Below, one piece after another: positions 8,217 to 14,379 of a stretch of DNA of 16,198 nt; within the stretch, counting starts at the first letter, position 1, and each line of letters begins with the position of its first letter. This DNA is from Chitinophagaceae bacterium UBA3961. GTDB lineage: Bacteria > Bacteroidota > Bacteroidia > Chitinophagales > Chitinophagaceae. The notes beneath the pieces are model-generated. The model worked only from the letters and a program-made list of their open reading frames with translations. It did no database searches and was not told where the DNA came from. The stretch covers positions 1-16,198 of the forward strand of contig DGDD01000039.1 in NCBI GenBank assembly GCA_002385265.1. The letters are read 5' to 3'. A program made the position numbers and the translations under genes.

Positions 8217-8224
8217 CGAAGATA
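8217..8224 (-). promoter_or_regulatory. -7 box of the trpS promoter (candidate)
   Basis: TATCTTCG on the minus strand, followed by CCGCC, differs by one base from TAnnTTTG. It ends 30 bases before the chosen ATG at 8186. No TTTG -33 box is present at the usual distance. Confidence 0.4.
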
Positions 8225-8306
8225 GCGTCTTTATCCGGTTCTTCCGTCCTTTTATCAGTCAAAATTCCCTGTCATAAACTTCGCCCCCAAAACATTAAAC
8301 AATGCC

Positions 8307-8314
8307 TATATTTG
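8307..8314 (+). promoter_or_regulatory. -7 box just before gatC (candidate)
   Basis: TATATTTG matches TAnnTTTG exactly, but only 4 bases separate it from the gatC ATG at 8319 and no TTTG lies at -33. If functional, the gatC message would be leaderless or nearly so. Confidence 0.35.
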
Positions 8315-8318
8315 AGCT

Positions 8319-8609
8319 ATGGAAGTTACGGACAGTCTTGTAAATAATCTGGCGAATTTGGCTCGTTTAGAGTTCAATGAGCAAGAAAAAGAATTAATTA
8401 AGAAAGATCTGCAACAAATGATCGGTTTTGTCGACAAACTAAAGGAACTCGACACTACCGGAGTAGCTCCATTGCTTCACATGAGCGAGGCGATGAATAG
8501 GCTTCGAGACGACGAAGTAAGGGGCTCGGCAAGCCGTGAAGAGGCCTTGCAAAATGCGCCCGAAACAGATGGAACCTATTTCAGAGTGCCGAAAGTGATT
8601 AAAAAATAA
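8319..8609 (+). CDS. gatC: Asp-tRNA(Asn)/Glu-tRNA(Gln) amidotransferase subunit C
   Basis: A 96-residue protein of normal GatC length. It has the expected NLANLARLEFNEQEKELIKKDLQQMIGFVDKLKELDTTGV core and the late 'LRDDEV...A.REEAL.NAP...G.YFRVPKVI' tail. GatC is a structural subunit that wraps around GatA in the GatCAB complex, which converts mischarged Glu-tRNA-Gln or Asp-tRNA-Asn to the correct form. gatA and gatB are elsewhere. The start MEVTDSLVNNL matches the family's N-terminus, so no upstream start is needed. The gene is divergent from trpS and lies 15 bases before an ABC ATPase gene with which it is probably co-transcribed. Confidence 0.93.
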   Translation: MEVTDSLVNNLANLARLEFNEQEKELIKKDLQQMIGFVDKLKELDTTGVAPLLHMSEAMNRLRDDEVRGSASREEALQNAPETDGTYFRVPKVIKK

Positions 8610-8624
8610 CCTTAACCAAGTCAT

Positions 8625-9332
8625 ATGAACAGTATTATTCATCTGGAAAGTATTCGCAAAAGTTACATCATGGGTAAACACGAGCTCCAAGTTTTGAAAG
8701 GAGTGAGTTTGGATATCCTAAAAAACGAATACGTGGCATTAATGGGACCTTCAGGTTCCGGTAAAAGTACCTTGATGAATATTCTGGGATGCCTCGACTC
8801 TCCCTCGTCAGGCCAATACATTTTGAATGGTCAAGATGTGAGTAAAATGGCCGATGATTCCTTGGCAGAAGTAAGAAACAAAGAAATCGGCTTCGTGTTC
8901 CAGCAGTTTAACCTCCTTCCTCGTTTAACTGCAGCTGAAAACGTGGCATTGCCGCTGGTTTATGCCGGGATGAACAAGAAAATGAGGATTGAAAAAGCGA
9001 TGGAAGTGCTCGCAAAAGTGAATTTGACCGATCGTTCACATCACCGCCCAAATGAAATGAGCGGTGGTCAGTGTCAACGTGTAGCCATTGCTCGAGCATT
9101 GGTCAATGATCCGTCTTTGATTTTGGCCGACGAACCTACCGGTAACCTGGATACCAAAACCTCTTATGAAATCATGGACATCTTCGGAAAAATTCATGCA
9201 GGCGGGAATACGGTTGTATTGGTTACACACGAAGAAGATATTGCCAACCATGCACACCGCATCGTGCGATTGAGAGATGGCGTTATTGAAACCGATAAGA
9301 GAAGAGAGCCTACAGCAGCAGCTCACAGCTAA
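8625..9332 (+). CDS. ABC transporter ATP-binding protein, MacB/LolD-like (MacB-type transporter family)
   Basis: A 235-residue ATPase with all ABC motifs: Walker [10 protein letters not shown] (41-49), Q-loop around [12 protein letters not shown] (90-101), signature MSGGQCQR (145-152), Walker B LILADEP (165-171, catalytic E170) and the switch histidine H202 (LVTHEED). The Q-loop and '[13 protein letters not shown]' context place it in the MacB/FtsE/LolD branch, which powers mechanotransmission-type transporters. These move lipoproteins, peptides or macrolides at the envelope rather than importing small solutes. The signature has C150 where QQ is usual. No permease gene follows; a terminator lies 35 bases after the stop, so the partner FtsX/MacB-type membrane protein must be encoded elsewhere. 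Co-transcription with gatC is common-looking but functionally unexplained. Confidence 0.9.
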   Translation: MNSIIHLESIRKSYIMGKHELQVLKGVSLDILKNEYVALMGPSGSGKSTLMNILGCLDSPSSGQYILNGQDVSKMADDSLAEVRNKEIGFVFQQFNLLPRLTAAENVALPLVYAGMNKKMRIEKAMEVLAKVNLTDRSHHRPNEMSGGQCQRVAIARALVNDPSLILADEPTGNLDTKTSYEIMDIFGKIHAGGNTVVLVTHEEDIANHAHRIVRLRDGVIETDKRREPTAAAHS

Positions 9333-9367
9333 TTTAAAGATTTGTCAAATCGATTTTTTGATACTCG

Positions 9368-9395
9368 AAATCTCGCGCAAGCGGGATTTTTTGTT
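9368..9395 (+). terminator. Rho-independent terminator of the gatC-ABC operon
   Basis: AAATCTCGC (9368-9376) pairs with GCGGGATTT (9381-9389) as a 9-bp stem with one wobble pair around a GCAA tetraloop. The T-run 9387-9392 overlaps the 3' side of the stem. Confidence 0.8.
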
Positions 9396-9440
9396 TAGAC
9401 AAGATTCCCCACCATCTTTCCCCAAATCGAATAATCTATC

Positions 9441-9470
9441 TTTAATTGAACTTTTCGAAGACTACCTTTG
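9441..9470 (+). promoter_or_regulatory. Promoter of the cobalamin adenosyltransferase gene
   Basis: TACCTTTG at 9463-9470 is a perfect -7 box, identical to that of pckA. TTTA at 9441-9444 is a one-mismatch -33 box with an 18-base spacer. The box ends 26 bases before the ATG at 9497. No cobalamin riboswitch fits in the short leader. Confidence 0.5.
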
Positions 9471-9496
9471 TTTTTTGAGTTCATCCTATTAGCATT

Positions 9497-10060
9497 ATGG
9501 CATTCAAAATATATACAAAAACAGGGGATCAGGGTAAGACTTCATTGATTGGAGGAACGAAAGTGCCGAAGAGTCATATCCGTATTGAATCGTATGGAAC
9601 CATCGACGAATTGAATTGCTATATTGGGTTGGTGCGAGATGTTTGTGGAAATGAAGCAATTGGAGCTTTACTACGTATAATTCAAGATCGACTGTTTACT
9701 ATCGGATCTTCCTTGGCTTGCGATCCCGAAAAAGAGCCCAAAATGAAAATTCCTGATTTGAAAGAAGAGGATGTGGTGCAATTGGAAAAAGCGATTGACC
9801 TAATGACGCAGGAATTGCCGGAAATGAAATCGTTTATATTACCGGGTGGTCATACCACCATTTCTTATACTCAAATTGCCCGTTGCGTGTGCAGAAGGGT
9901 GGAACGTTTGTGTGTTGCCTTGCATGAAAGCGGGGAATACGTAGAGCCACTGGTGATCATCTATTTGAATCGTTTAAGCGATTATCTCTTCACGTTGGCG
10001 CGTTATTTTGGATTGCTATTGGGTGTGGCTGACATTCCTTGGCGCCCTCGCATCAGCTAA
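9497..10060 (+). CDS. Cob(I)alamin adenosyltransferase, PduO type
   Basis: A 187-residue PduO-family ATP:cob(I)alamin adenosyltransferase, which transfers the adenosyl group of ATP to cob(I)alamin to make coenzyme B12. The family motifs appear in order: KIYTKTGDQGKTSL (4-17, ATP site), RIESYGTIDELN (29-40), FILPGG (113-118), ARCVCRRVER (128-137, ATP-contacting arginines) and YLNRLSDYLFTLAR (156-169). The length is normal for the trimeric enzyme. It is a single-gene unit with its own promoter. Its TAA overlaps the TAG of the convergent LolD gene in a CTAA junction. A B12-dependent enzyme such as methylmalonyl-CoA mutase or ribonucleotide reductase is implied but is not in the window. Confidence 0.93.
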   Translation: MAFKIYTKTGDQGKTSLIGGTKVPKSHIRIESYGTIDELNCYIGLVRDVCGNEAIGALLRIIQDRLFTIGSSLACDPEKEPKMKIPDLKEEDVVQLEKAIDLMTQELPEMKSFILPGGHTTISYTQIARCVCRRVERLCVALHESGEYVEPLVIIYLNRLSDYLFTLARYFGLLLGVADIPWRPRIS

Positions 10061-10716
10061 TTTCCGGCTACAATCAATCCATCTTTCATGTGCAGTCGGC
10101 GGTCGCTTTGTCCGGCCAACTCTTCATTGTGTGTTACAATCAGAAAAGTTTGGTTCAAATTGGCTCGAAGTGTAAAGAATAGATTATGAAGTTCCTTTGC
10201 ATTATTGGTATCGAGGTTGCCTGAAGGCTCATCAGCGAAAATAATAGCCGGGTTATTGATCAGTGCTCTTGCCACCGCTACCCTTTGTTGCTCACCGCCG
10301 GAAAGTTGTTGTGGTTTGTTTTGAGCGCGATCTTTCAATCCCAACAAATCAAGTAATTCCAAGGCTCTAAGTTCCACTGCCTTTTTCTTTCCTTGGGCTA
10401 GCCAACCCGGGATGCAGATGTTTTCTATTGCTGAGAATTCGGGTAATAAGTGGTGGAATTGGAACACAAATCCAATTTGCTTGTTTCGAAAAGCGGCTAA
10501 CTGGCGGTCATTTTTGAAATTTATAGGAGTGCCATTTATGGTGATGGTGCCGGAATGGGGCTTGTCGAGCGTCCCTAAAATGTGTAAAAGGGTACTTTTT
10601 CCGGAGCCTGAGGGCCCGACAATGCTAACAATTTCTCCTTTTTCGATGGTTAAATCGACCCCTTTTAGTACCTGAAACTGGTCGTAATACTTTTGTATGT
10701 TTCTAGCTTCTAACAT
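10057..10716 (-). CDS. lolD: LolD-type lipoprotein-releasing ABC transporter ATPase
   Basis: A 219-residue ATPase starting [20 protein letters not shown]. Motifs are Walker [10 protein letters not shown] (34-42), Q-loop [14 protein letters not shown] (83-96), signature LSGGEQQR (138-145), Walker B IIFADEP (158-164, E163) and switch histidine H196. The [10 protein letters not shown] block is a LolD hallmark. LolD powers the LolCE complex that extracts lipoproteins from the inner membrane for transfer to the outer membrane. The frame is open to an ATG at 10752, but a -7-like TATCTTCA at 10745-10738 lies between the two, so I take the ATG at 10716, which also matches the family's N-terminus. The LolC/E permease is not adjacent. 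Confidence 0.88.
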   Translation of the reverse strand: MLEARNIQKYYDQFQVLKGVDLTIEKGEIVSIVGPSGSGKSTLLHILGTLDKPHSGTITINGTPINFKNDRQLAAFRNKQIGFVFQFHHLLPEFSAIENICIPGWLAQGKKKAVELRALELLDLLGLKDRAQNKPQQLSGGEQQRVAVARALINNPAIIFADEPSGNLDTNNAKELHNLFFTLRANLNQTFLIVTHNEELAGQSDRRLHMKDGLIVAGN

Positions 10717-10737
10717 AATATAAACCCATGAGCGCCT

Positions 10738-10745
10738 TGAAGATA
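10738..10745 (-). promoter_or_regulatory. -7 box of the lolD promoter (candidate)
   Basis: TATCTTCA on the minus strand is close to TAnnTTTG and to the trpS box TATCTTCG. It ends 21 bases before the chosen ATG, the same spacing as in pckA. No -33 TTTG lies at the right distance. Confidence 0.35.
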
Positions 10746-10808
10746 CGCCCATTTCCGATAAACGGGAGGTGTTTTACAAAATTGTTCCACCAATCTTCAT
10801 AAGTTTGA

Positions 10809-10839
10809 TTTGGTAGTTTCGTAAGGAAAGTTACTTTTG
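10809..10839 (+). promoter_or_regulatory. Promoter of the DUF2795 gene
   Basis: TTTG (10809-10812), a 19-base spacer and TACTTTTG (10832-10839) match the Bacteroidota promoter consensus exactly. The box ends 16 bases before the ATG at 10856. Confidence 0.65.
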
Positions 10840-10855
10840 CGAAAAATTAAAAAGG

Positions 10856-11077
10856 ATGTTCTGGACACTAGAATTAGCCTCTTATTTGGAAGATGCGCCT
10901 TGGCCTGCTACCAAGGACGAGTTGATTGACTACTGTATTCGTAGTGGCGCTCCTATTGAAGTAATTGAAAACCTTCAAGAATTGGAAGACGAGGGCGAAA
11001 TTTATGAAGGTATCGATGATATCTGGCCTGACTATCCGAGTCAGGACGATTTCTTCTTCAACGAAGATGAATACTAG
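10856..11077 (+). CDS. DUF2795 domain small acidic protein
   Basis: A 73-residue very acidic protein that I recognise as the short, highly conserved Bacteroidota DUF2795 protein. It has MFWTLELASYLEDAPWPATK at the N-terminus, then a DELIDYCIRSGAPIEVIENLQELEDEGEIYEGIDDIWPDYP core and an FFFNEDEY tail. The function is not established. The fold is expected to be small and helical, resembling a winged-helix-like module, but that is inference. No membrane segment or signal peptide is present. It has its own strong promoter and ends in a 4-bp stop overlap (CTAG, 11074-11077) with the convergent SemiSWEET gene. Confidence 0.85.
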   Translation: MFWTLELASYLEDAPWPATKDELIDYCIRSGAPIEVIENLQELEDEGEIYEGIDDIWPDYPSQDDFFFNEDEY

Positions 11078-11343
11078 GGCTTTGGGGCCTTGCTAAAGCT
11101 GATCTTAAACCAAAGCATGCACAATGCCAAGGCTAGGATAATAGAGTTAGCAACAATCATGGGACGAAGTCCCAAATAGATTCCGTAGAAGAGCCACGTA
11201 GAAACGTTGCCCAAAAGTATAATGATCATCCAGATGGACAAATCACCCACCGACTTGGTTTTCCAAGCTTGGTAAACTTGAGGAACAAACGTAGTGCTGC
11301 TTAATACGGCTCCAAAATAGCCAACTGCTTCGATCCACTCCAT
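11074..11343 (-). CDS. SemiSWEET family sugar transporter (PQ-loop / MtN3)
   Basis: An 89-residue protein with three hydrophobic helices (about 5-25, 34-56 and 61-80), the size of a single SemiSWEET triple-helix bundle that works as a homodimer. The PQ-loop motif is present as STTFVPQVYQAWKTKS (P21-Q22). GNVSTWLFYG (45-54) carries the Asn-Trp region that lines the sugar pocket in characterised SemiSWEETs. Members move sugars down their gradient across the inner membrane; the substrate here cannot be read. The gene lies 63 bases downstream of fabI on the same strand but beyond a hairpin that probably ends the fabI message, so expression may be low or depend on read-through. Confidence 0.85.
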   Translation of the reverse strand: MEWIEAVGYFGAVLSSTTFVPQVYQAWKTKSVGDLSIWMIIILLGNVSTWLFYGIYLGLRPMIVANSIILALALCMLWFKISFSKAPKP

Positions 11344-11365
11344 AAATCAGTAGTTTACAATACAA

Positions 11366-11399
11366 AAGATGCCGACTTTTCAGTCAGCATCTTTTTTTT
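11366..11399 (-). terminator. Hairpin terminator between fabI and the SemiSWEET gene
   Basis: Read on the minus strand, AAGATGCTGACT (11392-11381) pairs with AGTCGGCATCTT (11378-11367) with one U-G wobble, and TTTT ends the hairpin. On the plus strand the stem has one C-A mismatch and is followed by eight Ts (11392-11399). It probably terminates fabI and may also stop plus-strand read-through. Confidence 0.65.
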
Positions 11400-11406
11400 A
11401 TTTGAA

Positions 11407-12219
11407 TTATTTTTCCATTTGTTCAATAACCGCCGGAGTTACGCCGGTAAAGCTGAATCCTCCATCGTGGAAGAGGTTCTGCATGGTTACCATGCGGGTA
11501 TAGTCGCTGAACAAGGTAACGCAATAGTCAGCACACTGGTCTGCATCTGCATTTCCGAGTGGGCTCATTTTTTCTGCGTAGCTGATGAATCCATCAAAGC
11601 CTTTTACACCGCTACCTGCTGTTGTTTTGGTAGGCGATTGTGAAACGGTGTTCACGCGTACTTTTCTTTTAGCACCGTAGTGATAACCAAAGCTGCGTGT
11701 TACGCTCTCCAACAAGGCCTTTGCATCTGCCATTTCATTGTAATCGGGGAACACACGTTGTGCTGCAATATAGGTAAGCGCCACTACACTACCCCATTCA
11801 TTCAAAGCATCTAAATCCCATGCTGTGCGGAGTACGCGGTGTAAGCTCATTGCAGAAATATCGAGTGTTTTCGAATTCCACTCATAGTTCATTTCAGTAT
11901 AGTGTTTGCCTTTTCTTACGTTGATACCCATTCCAATAGAATGGAGCACGAAATCGATCTTTCCACCAAAATGAGCCATGGATTGCTCGAATAAGTTTTT
12001 GAGGTCGTCCATATTGGTTACATCGGCTCCAATTACCGGAGCATTCACAGCCTCCGCCAATTTATTGATCTCGCCCATGCGAAGCGCAACTGGAGCATTG
12101 CTCAGTACTAATTGAGCGCCTTCTTCGTGGCATTTGATGGCAGTACGCCATGCAATTGATTTTTCATCCAATGCACCGAAAATGATGCCCTTTTTACCTT
12201 TCAAAATGTTGTTAGCCAT
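11407..12219 (-). CDS. fabI: Enoyl-[acyl-carrier-protein] reductase (NADH), FabI
   Basis: A 270-residue short-chain dehydrogenase-fold enzyme that carries out the last step of each fatty-acid elongation cycle in type II synthesis. The glycine-rich NAD-binding start is GKKGIIFGALDEKSIAWRTA (8-27). DVTNMDDL (66-73) and LHSIGMG (92-98) follow the usual order. The active site has Y150 (LTYIAAQR) and Y160-x6-K167 (YNEMADAK), equivalent to E. coli Y146, Y156 and K163, so it is FabI rather than FabG. The family is the target of triclosan and isoniazid-type inhibitors. A -7 box TACTTTTG lies at 12253-12246, ending 26 bases before the ATG. The upstream 435-bp gap is non-coding and repeat-rich. Confidence 0.95.
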   Translation of the reverse strand: MANNILKGKKGIIFGALDEKSIAWRTAIKCHEEGAQLVLSNAPVALRMGEINKLAEAVNAPVIGADVTNMDDLKNLFEQSMAHFGGKIDFVLHSIGMGINVRKGKHYTEMNYEWNSKTLDISAMSLHRVLRTAWDLDALNEWGSVVALTYIAAQRVFPDYNEMADAKALLESVTRSFGYHYGAKRKVRVNTVSQSPTKTTAGSGVKGFDGFISYAEKMSPLGNADADQCADYCVTLFSDYTRMVTMQNLFHDGGFSFTGVTPAVIEQMEK

Positions 12220-12245
12220 AATTGTGCTTTTTGGTATTTGCGGGT

Positions 12246-12253
12246 CAAAAGTA
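12246..12253 (-). promoter_or_regulatory. -7 box of the fabI promoter
   Basis: TACTTTTG on the minus strand matches TAnnTTTG exactly and is identical to the DUF2795 promoter box. The region that should hold the -33 box is AT-rich repeat sequence without TTTG. Confidence 0.5.
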
Positions 12254-12291
12254 TTGAAAAGAGAGAAAACAATGGATAATTAATAATTAAG

Positions 12292-12311
12292 AATTAATAA
12301 TTAATAATGAA
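12292..12311 (+). repeat. Left arm of a 20-bp AT-rich inverted repeat
   Basis: AATTAATAATTAATAATGAA. The exact reverse complement is found at 12637-12656, so the two arms bracket about 325 bp of non-coding DNA. A third, shorter copy of the same TAATTAATAATT motif precedes it at about 12277-12290. Confidence 0.85.
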
Positions 12312-12531
12312 ACAGCCGGCAGTCAGTTTAATTGTATAGTAAGGTCTAATTTGTGCGAATCTGTTTTAATCTGCTATCTGTAGTCAAAGAAAATTAGCTT
12401 TCTAATTCATTTCAGTCACCAAAATTCTTCAATCAGTCTACTTTACCGCAACGTAAAAAAGAACGCAAAGGTGCGCAACGAAGGTAGCAGCGAAGTTGCA
12501 CAAAACTCAAAAATTCACAACTTTCACCAAA

Positions 12532-12548
12532 GCCTAAGGCCTAAGGCC
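12532..12548 (+). repeat. Short tandem heptamer GCCTAAG
   Basis: About 2.4 copies of GCCTAAG in a row. Too short to be a functional array on its own; noted as part of the repeat-rich gap. Confidence 0.6.
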
Positions 12549-12636
12549 CAACACCTCACAAACAGAACTCAAAACCCAGAACTTGATCTAAAGGGAATCT
12601 TTGGTAGATCTGAAGAGGGTATTCAATTATTAATTA

Positions 12637-12656
12637 TTCATTATTAATTATTAATT
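12637..12656 (-). repeat. Right arm of the 20-bp AT-rich inverted repeat
   Basis: TTCATTATTAATTATTAATT, the exact reverse complement of 12292-12311. Its right end includes the first two bases of the recN stop codon complement (TTA at 12655-12657), so the repeat reaches the end of the gene. Confidence 0.85.
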
Positions 12657-14313
12657 AGTTCCCCACCATTTCCCGAGCATTTTCCAACGCTGCCGCTGTT
12701 GGTTTTTCGCCACTTAGCATTTTCGCAATGGCGGTGATGCGTTCATCGGTTGTGAGCTGTCGAATATTGGTTTTGATGGCATCGCCTTTTATTTCTTTAT
12801 AAACAAAGTAATGCGCATTGGCTTTGCCTGCAATTTGCGGTTGGTGCGTGATACAAATGATCTGAATTTTTTCAGCCAAGCCCTTCAAAATAATACCTAC
12901 CTGACGGGCTGCTTCGCCGCTGATTCCGGTATCAATTTCATCAAATATTAGGGTAGCTAATTGCAAGGATTTCGCAACAAGCGATTTAATACACAACATC
13001 AATCGGCTCAACTCTCCCCCACTTGCTACTTTTCGTATGGGTTCAAACTTATTGCTCTTATTGGCATCGAACAAGAAAGCGATCTCATCTTTCCCGAAAT
13101 AATGGAGTTGTTGGGAGGGTTCCACATTCACTTTCAAACGCGCATTGGGCATGCCCACTTGGGCTAACAAAGTATTTACCTGATCGCAGAGTGGCTTTAT
13201 TTGCTTTTGACGTTTTGCACTTAAGCTTGCCGCTAGCTCTTCTAATTTGGATTCAACATTTGCAACTGTTTTTGCTGCAGCAGCAATTTGATCATCGATT
13301 TCTAATACGGCTTGCAGTTTATTTGAAAGTTGTTCTTTTAATTCCAACAACTCGTTCGTAGTGTTTAACCCATGCTTCTTTTGAAGTTTGTAGCCAATTG
13401 CCATGCGCTCTTGCAAATGGTTCATTCGTTTGGGATCGAATTGTACTTGATCACCCACTGCCTCCAATTCATTGTACACATCCTTCAATTCAATGTACGC
13501 CGATTGCAATCTTTCTTGCAACGAAGCCAAAGAAGGCATTAAGCTGCTATAATGTTGAAGTTGATTTGCGAATTGCTTAAGCTGTTGCGTAATGGGCGTT
13601 TCTCCCTCTCCTAATCCAAACACTACTTTTGAAATCGCTTCTTTAATTTCTTCCGTATTGGCTTGAATTTTTAATTCTTCGTTTGCCAATTCTAATTCAC
13701 TATCCGAGAAATTAGCTTCTTCCAATTCATCGAACAAGAACTTATTGTAGTCGTATTCTTTCGTGAATTGCTCTTTTTGCAGTTGCAAGGCAGCAAAAGT
13801 ATTCTTTGCTTCTTGCCATTCGGCGAACAAGTTTTGGTATTGTTCTAACACTGCATCATTCGAGGCCAAAGCATCCAAAACTTCTCGTTGAAAATCGGAA
13901 GCGCCTAGGTCTAAGGTATCAAACTGCCTGTGCAGGTCAACCAGCATGCTGCTTAAGTTGCGAAGTTGTTCGAGGGTAACAGGTGTGTCGTTGATAAAGG
14001 CACGCGATTTGCCGCCGGAATTGATCTCTCTTCGAATGACCAATTCATTCTCTGCGTCCAAATCTTCCTCTTTCAAAAATCTTTGAATAGACTTTTTACC
14101 TGCTACGTCGAAAAAACCTTCTACAATGCATTTCTTTTGACTGTTTAACAGCACAGAAGTGTCGGCACGGTCGCCTAAGATAAGGGACAAAGCCCCCATC
14201 AGAATCGATTTACCGGCTCCGGTTTCACCTGTAATTCCATTAAAATGAGCATCGAAATCAATGTCGATGGCGTCGATAATGGCGTAATTCTGTATGCTGA
14301 GTCGCTTAAGCAT
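12655..14313 (-). CDS. recN: DNA repair protein RecN
   Basis: A 552-residue SMC-like ATPase of normal RecN length, acting in double-strand break repair by holding or tethering DNA. The N-terminal head has MLKRLSIQNYAIID and Walker A GETGAGKS (29-36). The middle (about 155-375) is a two-part coiled-coil region rich in Glu, Leu and Gln. The C-terminal head has the signature SGGELSR (431-437), Walker B TLIFDEID (454-461) and a switch histidine in CITHQPQIA (H490). In SOS-regulated species recN has a LexA site, but none was recognised here. It starts 66 bases after the TPR gene on the same strand, so the two are probably one transcript. The stop lies within an AT-rich inverted repeat. Confidence 0.95.
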   Translation of the reverse strand: MLKRLSIQNYAIIDAIDIDFDAHFNGITGETGAGKSILMGALSLILGDRADTSVLLNSQKKCIVEGFFDVAGKKSIQRFLKEEDLDAENELVIRREINSGGKSRAFINDTPVTLEQLRNLSSMLVDLHRQFDTLDLGASDFQREVLDALASNDAVLEQYQNLFAEWQEAKNTFAALQLQKEQFTKEYDYNKFLFDELEEANFSDSELELANEELKIQANTEEIKEAISKVVFGLGEGETPITQQLKQFANQLQHYSSLMPSLASLQERLQSAYIELKDVYNELEAVGDQVQFDPKRMNHLQERMAIGYKLQKKHGLNTTNELLELKEQLSNKLQAVLEIDDQIAAAAKTVANVESKLEELAASLSAKRQKQIKPLCDQVNTLLAQVGMPNARLKVNVEPSQQLHYFGKDEIAFLFDANKSNKFEPIRKVASGGELSRLMLCIKSLVAKSLQLATLIFDEIDTGISGEAARQVGIILKGLAEKIQIICITHQPQIAGKANAHYFVYKEIKGDAIKTNIRQLTTDERITAIAKMLSGEKPTAAALENAREMVGN

Positions 14314-14379
14314 AGTACTAAATATTATAGCAAATTAGCGATTAAAGGCTAATATTCGTCAATTCTTACTTGTAAATTA

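Larger units (their letters stand above)
12220..12654. other. Non-coding repeat-rich gap between recN and fabI
   Basis: This 435-bp stretch holds no convincing coding frame; the longest plus-strand attempt from the ATG at 12308 stops after about 10 codons. From left to right it contains the fabI -7 box; an AT-rich block (12273-12311); a motif of the form TAATTTGTGCGAATCTG with a following TTTTAATCTGC (12347-12374); a block rich in GCAACG/GCAAAG words (12447-12500); a heptamer tandem repeat (12532-12548); an imperfect hairpin GATCTA...TAGATC (12585-12610); and a second AT-rich block running into the recN stop. The middle blocks resemble intergenic repeat fragments I associate with Bacteroidota genomes, but this is from memory and not a search. 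Confidence 0.6.

Noticed and set aside
8187..8318. T-box or leader-peptide control of trpS
   Set aside because: The leader is only about 25 bases long and has no tryptophan codon run or specifier stem.
9277..9492. 71-codon plus-strand frame after the ABC ATPase
   Set aside because: It overlaps the ABC gene end in another frame, then runs through a terminator and the promoter of the next gene; the composition is not protein-like.
10717..10752. Longer lolD from the ATG at 10752
   Set aside because: The extra 12 residues lie upstream of a -7-like box and have no counterpart in LolD proteins, which begin at about MLEA.
12447..12548. Possible CRISPR-like array in the fabI-recN gap
   Set aside because: The repeats are short, irregular and without spacers of even length.
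13023..13361. 112-codon plus-strand frame opposite recN
   Set aside because: It is antisense to a clearly coding recN, has no recognisable motif and no start signals.
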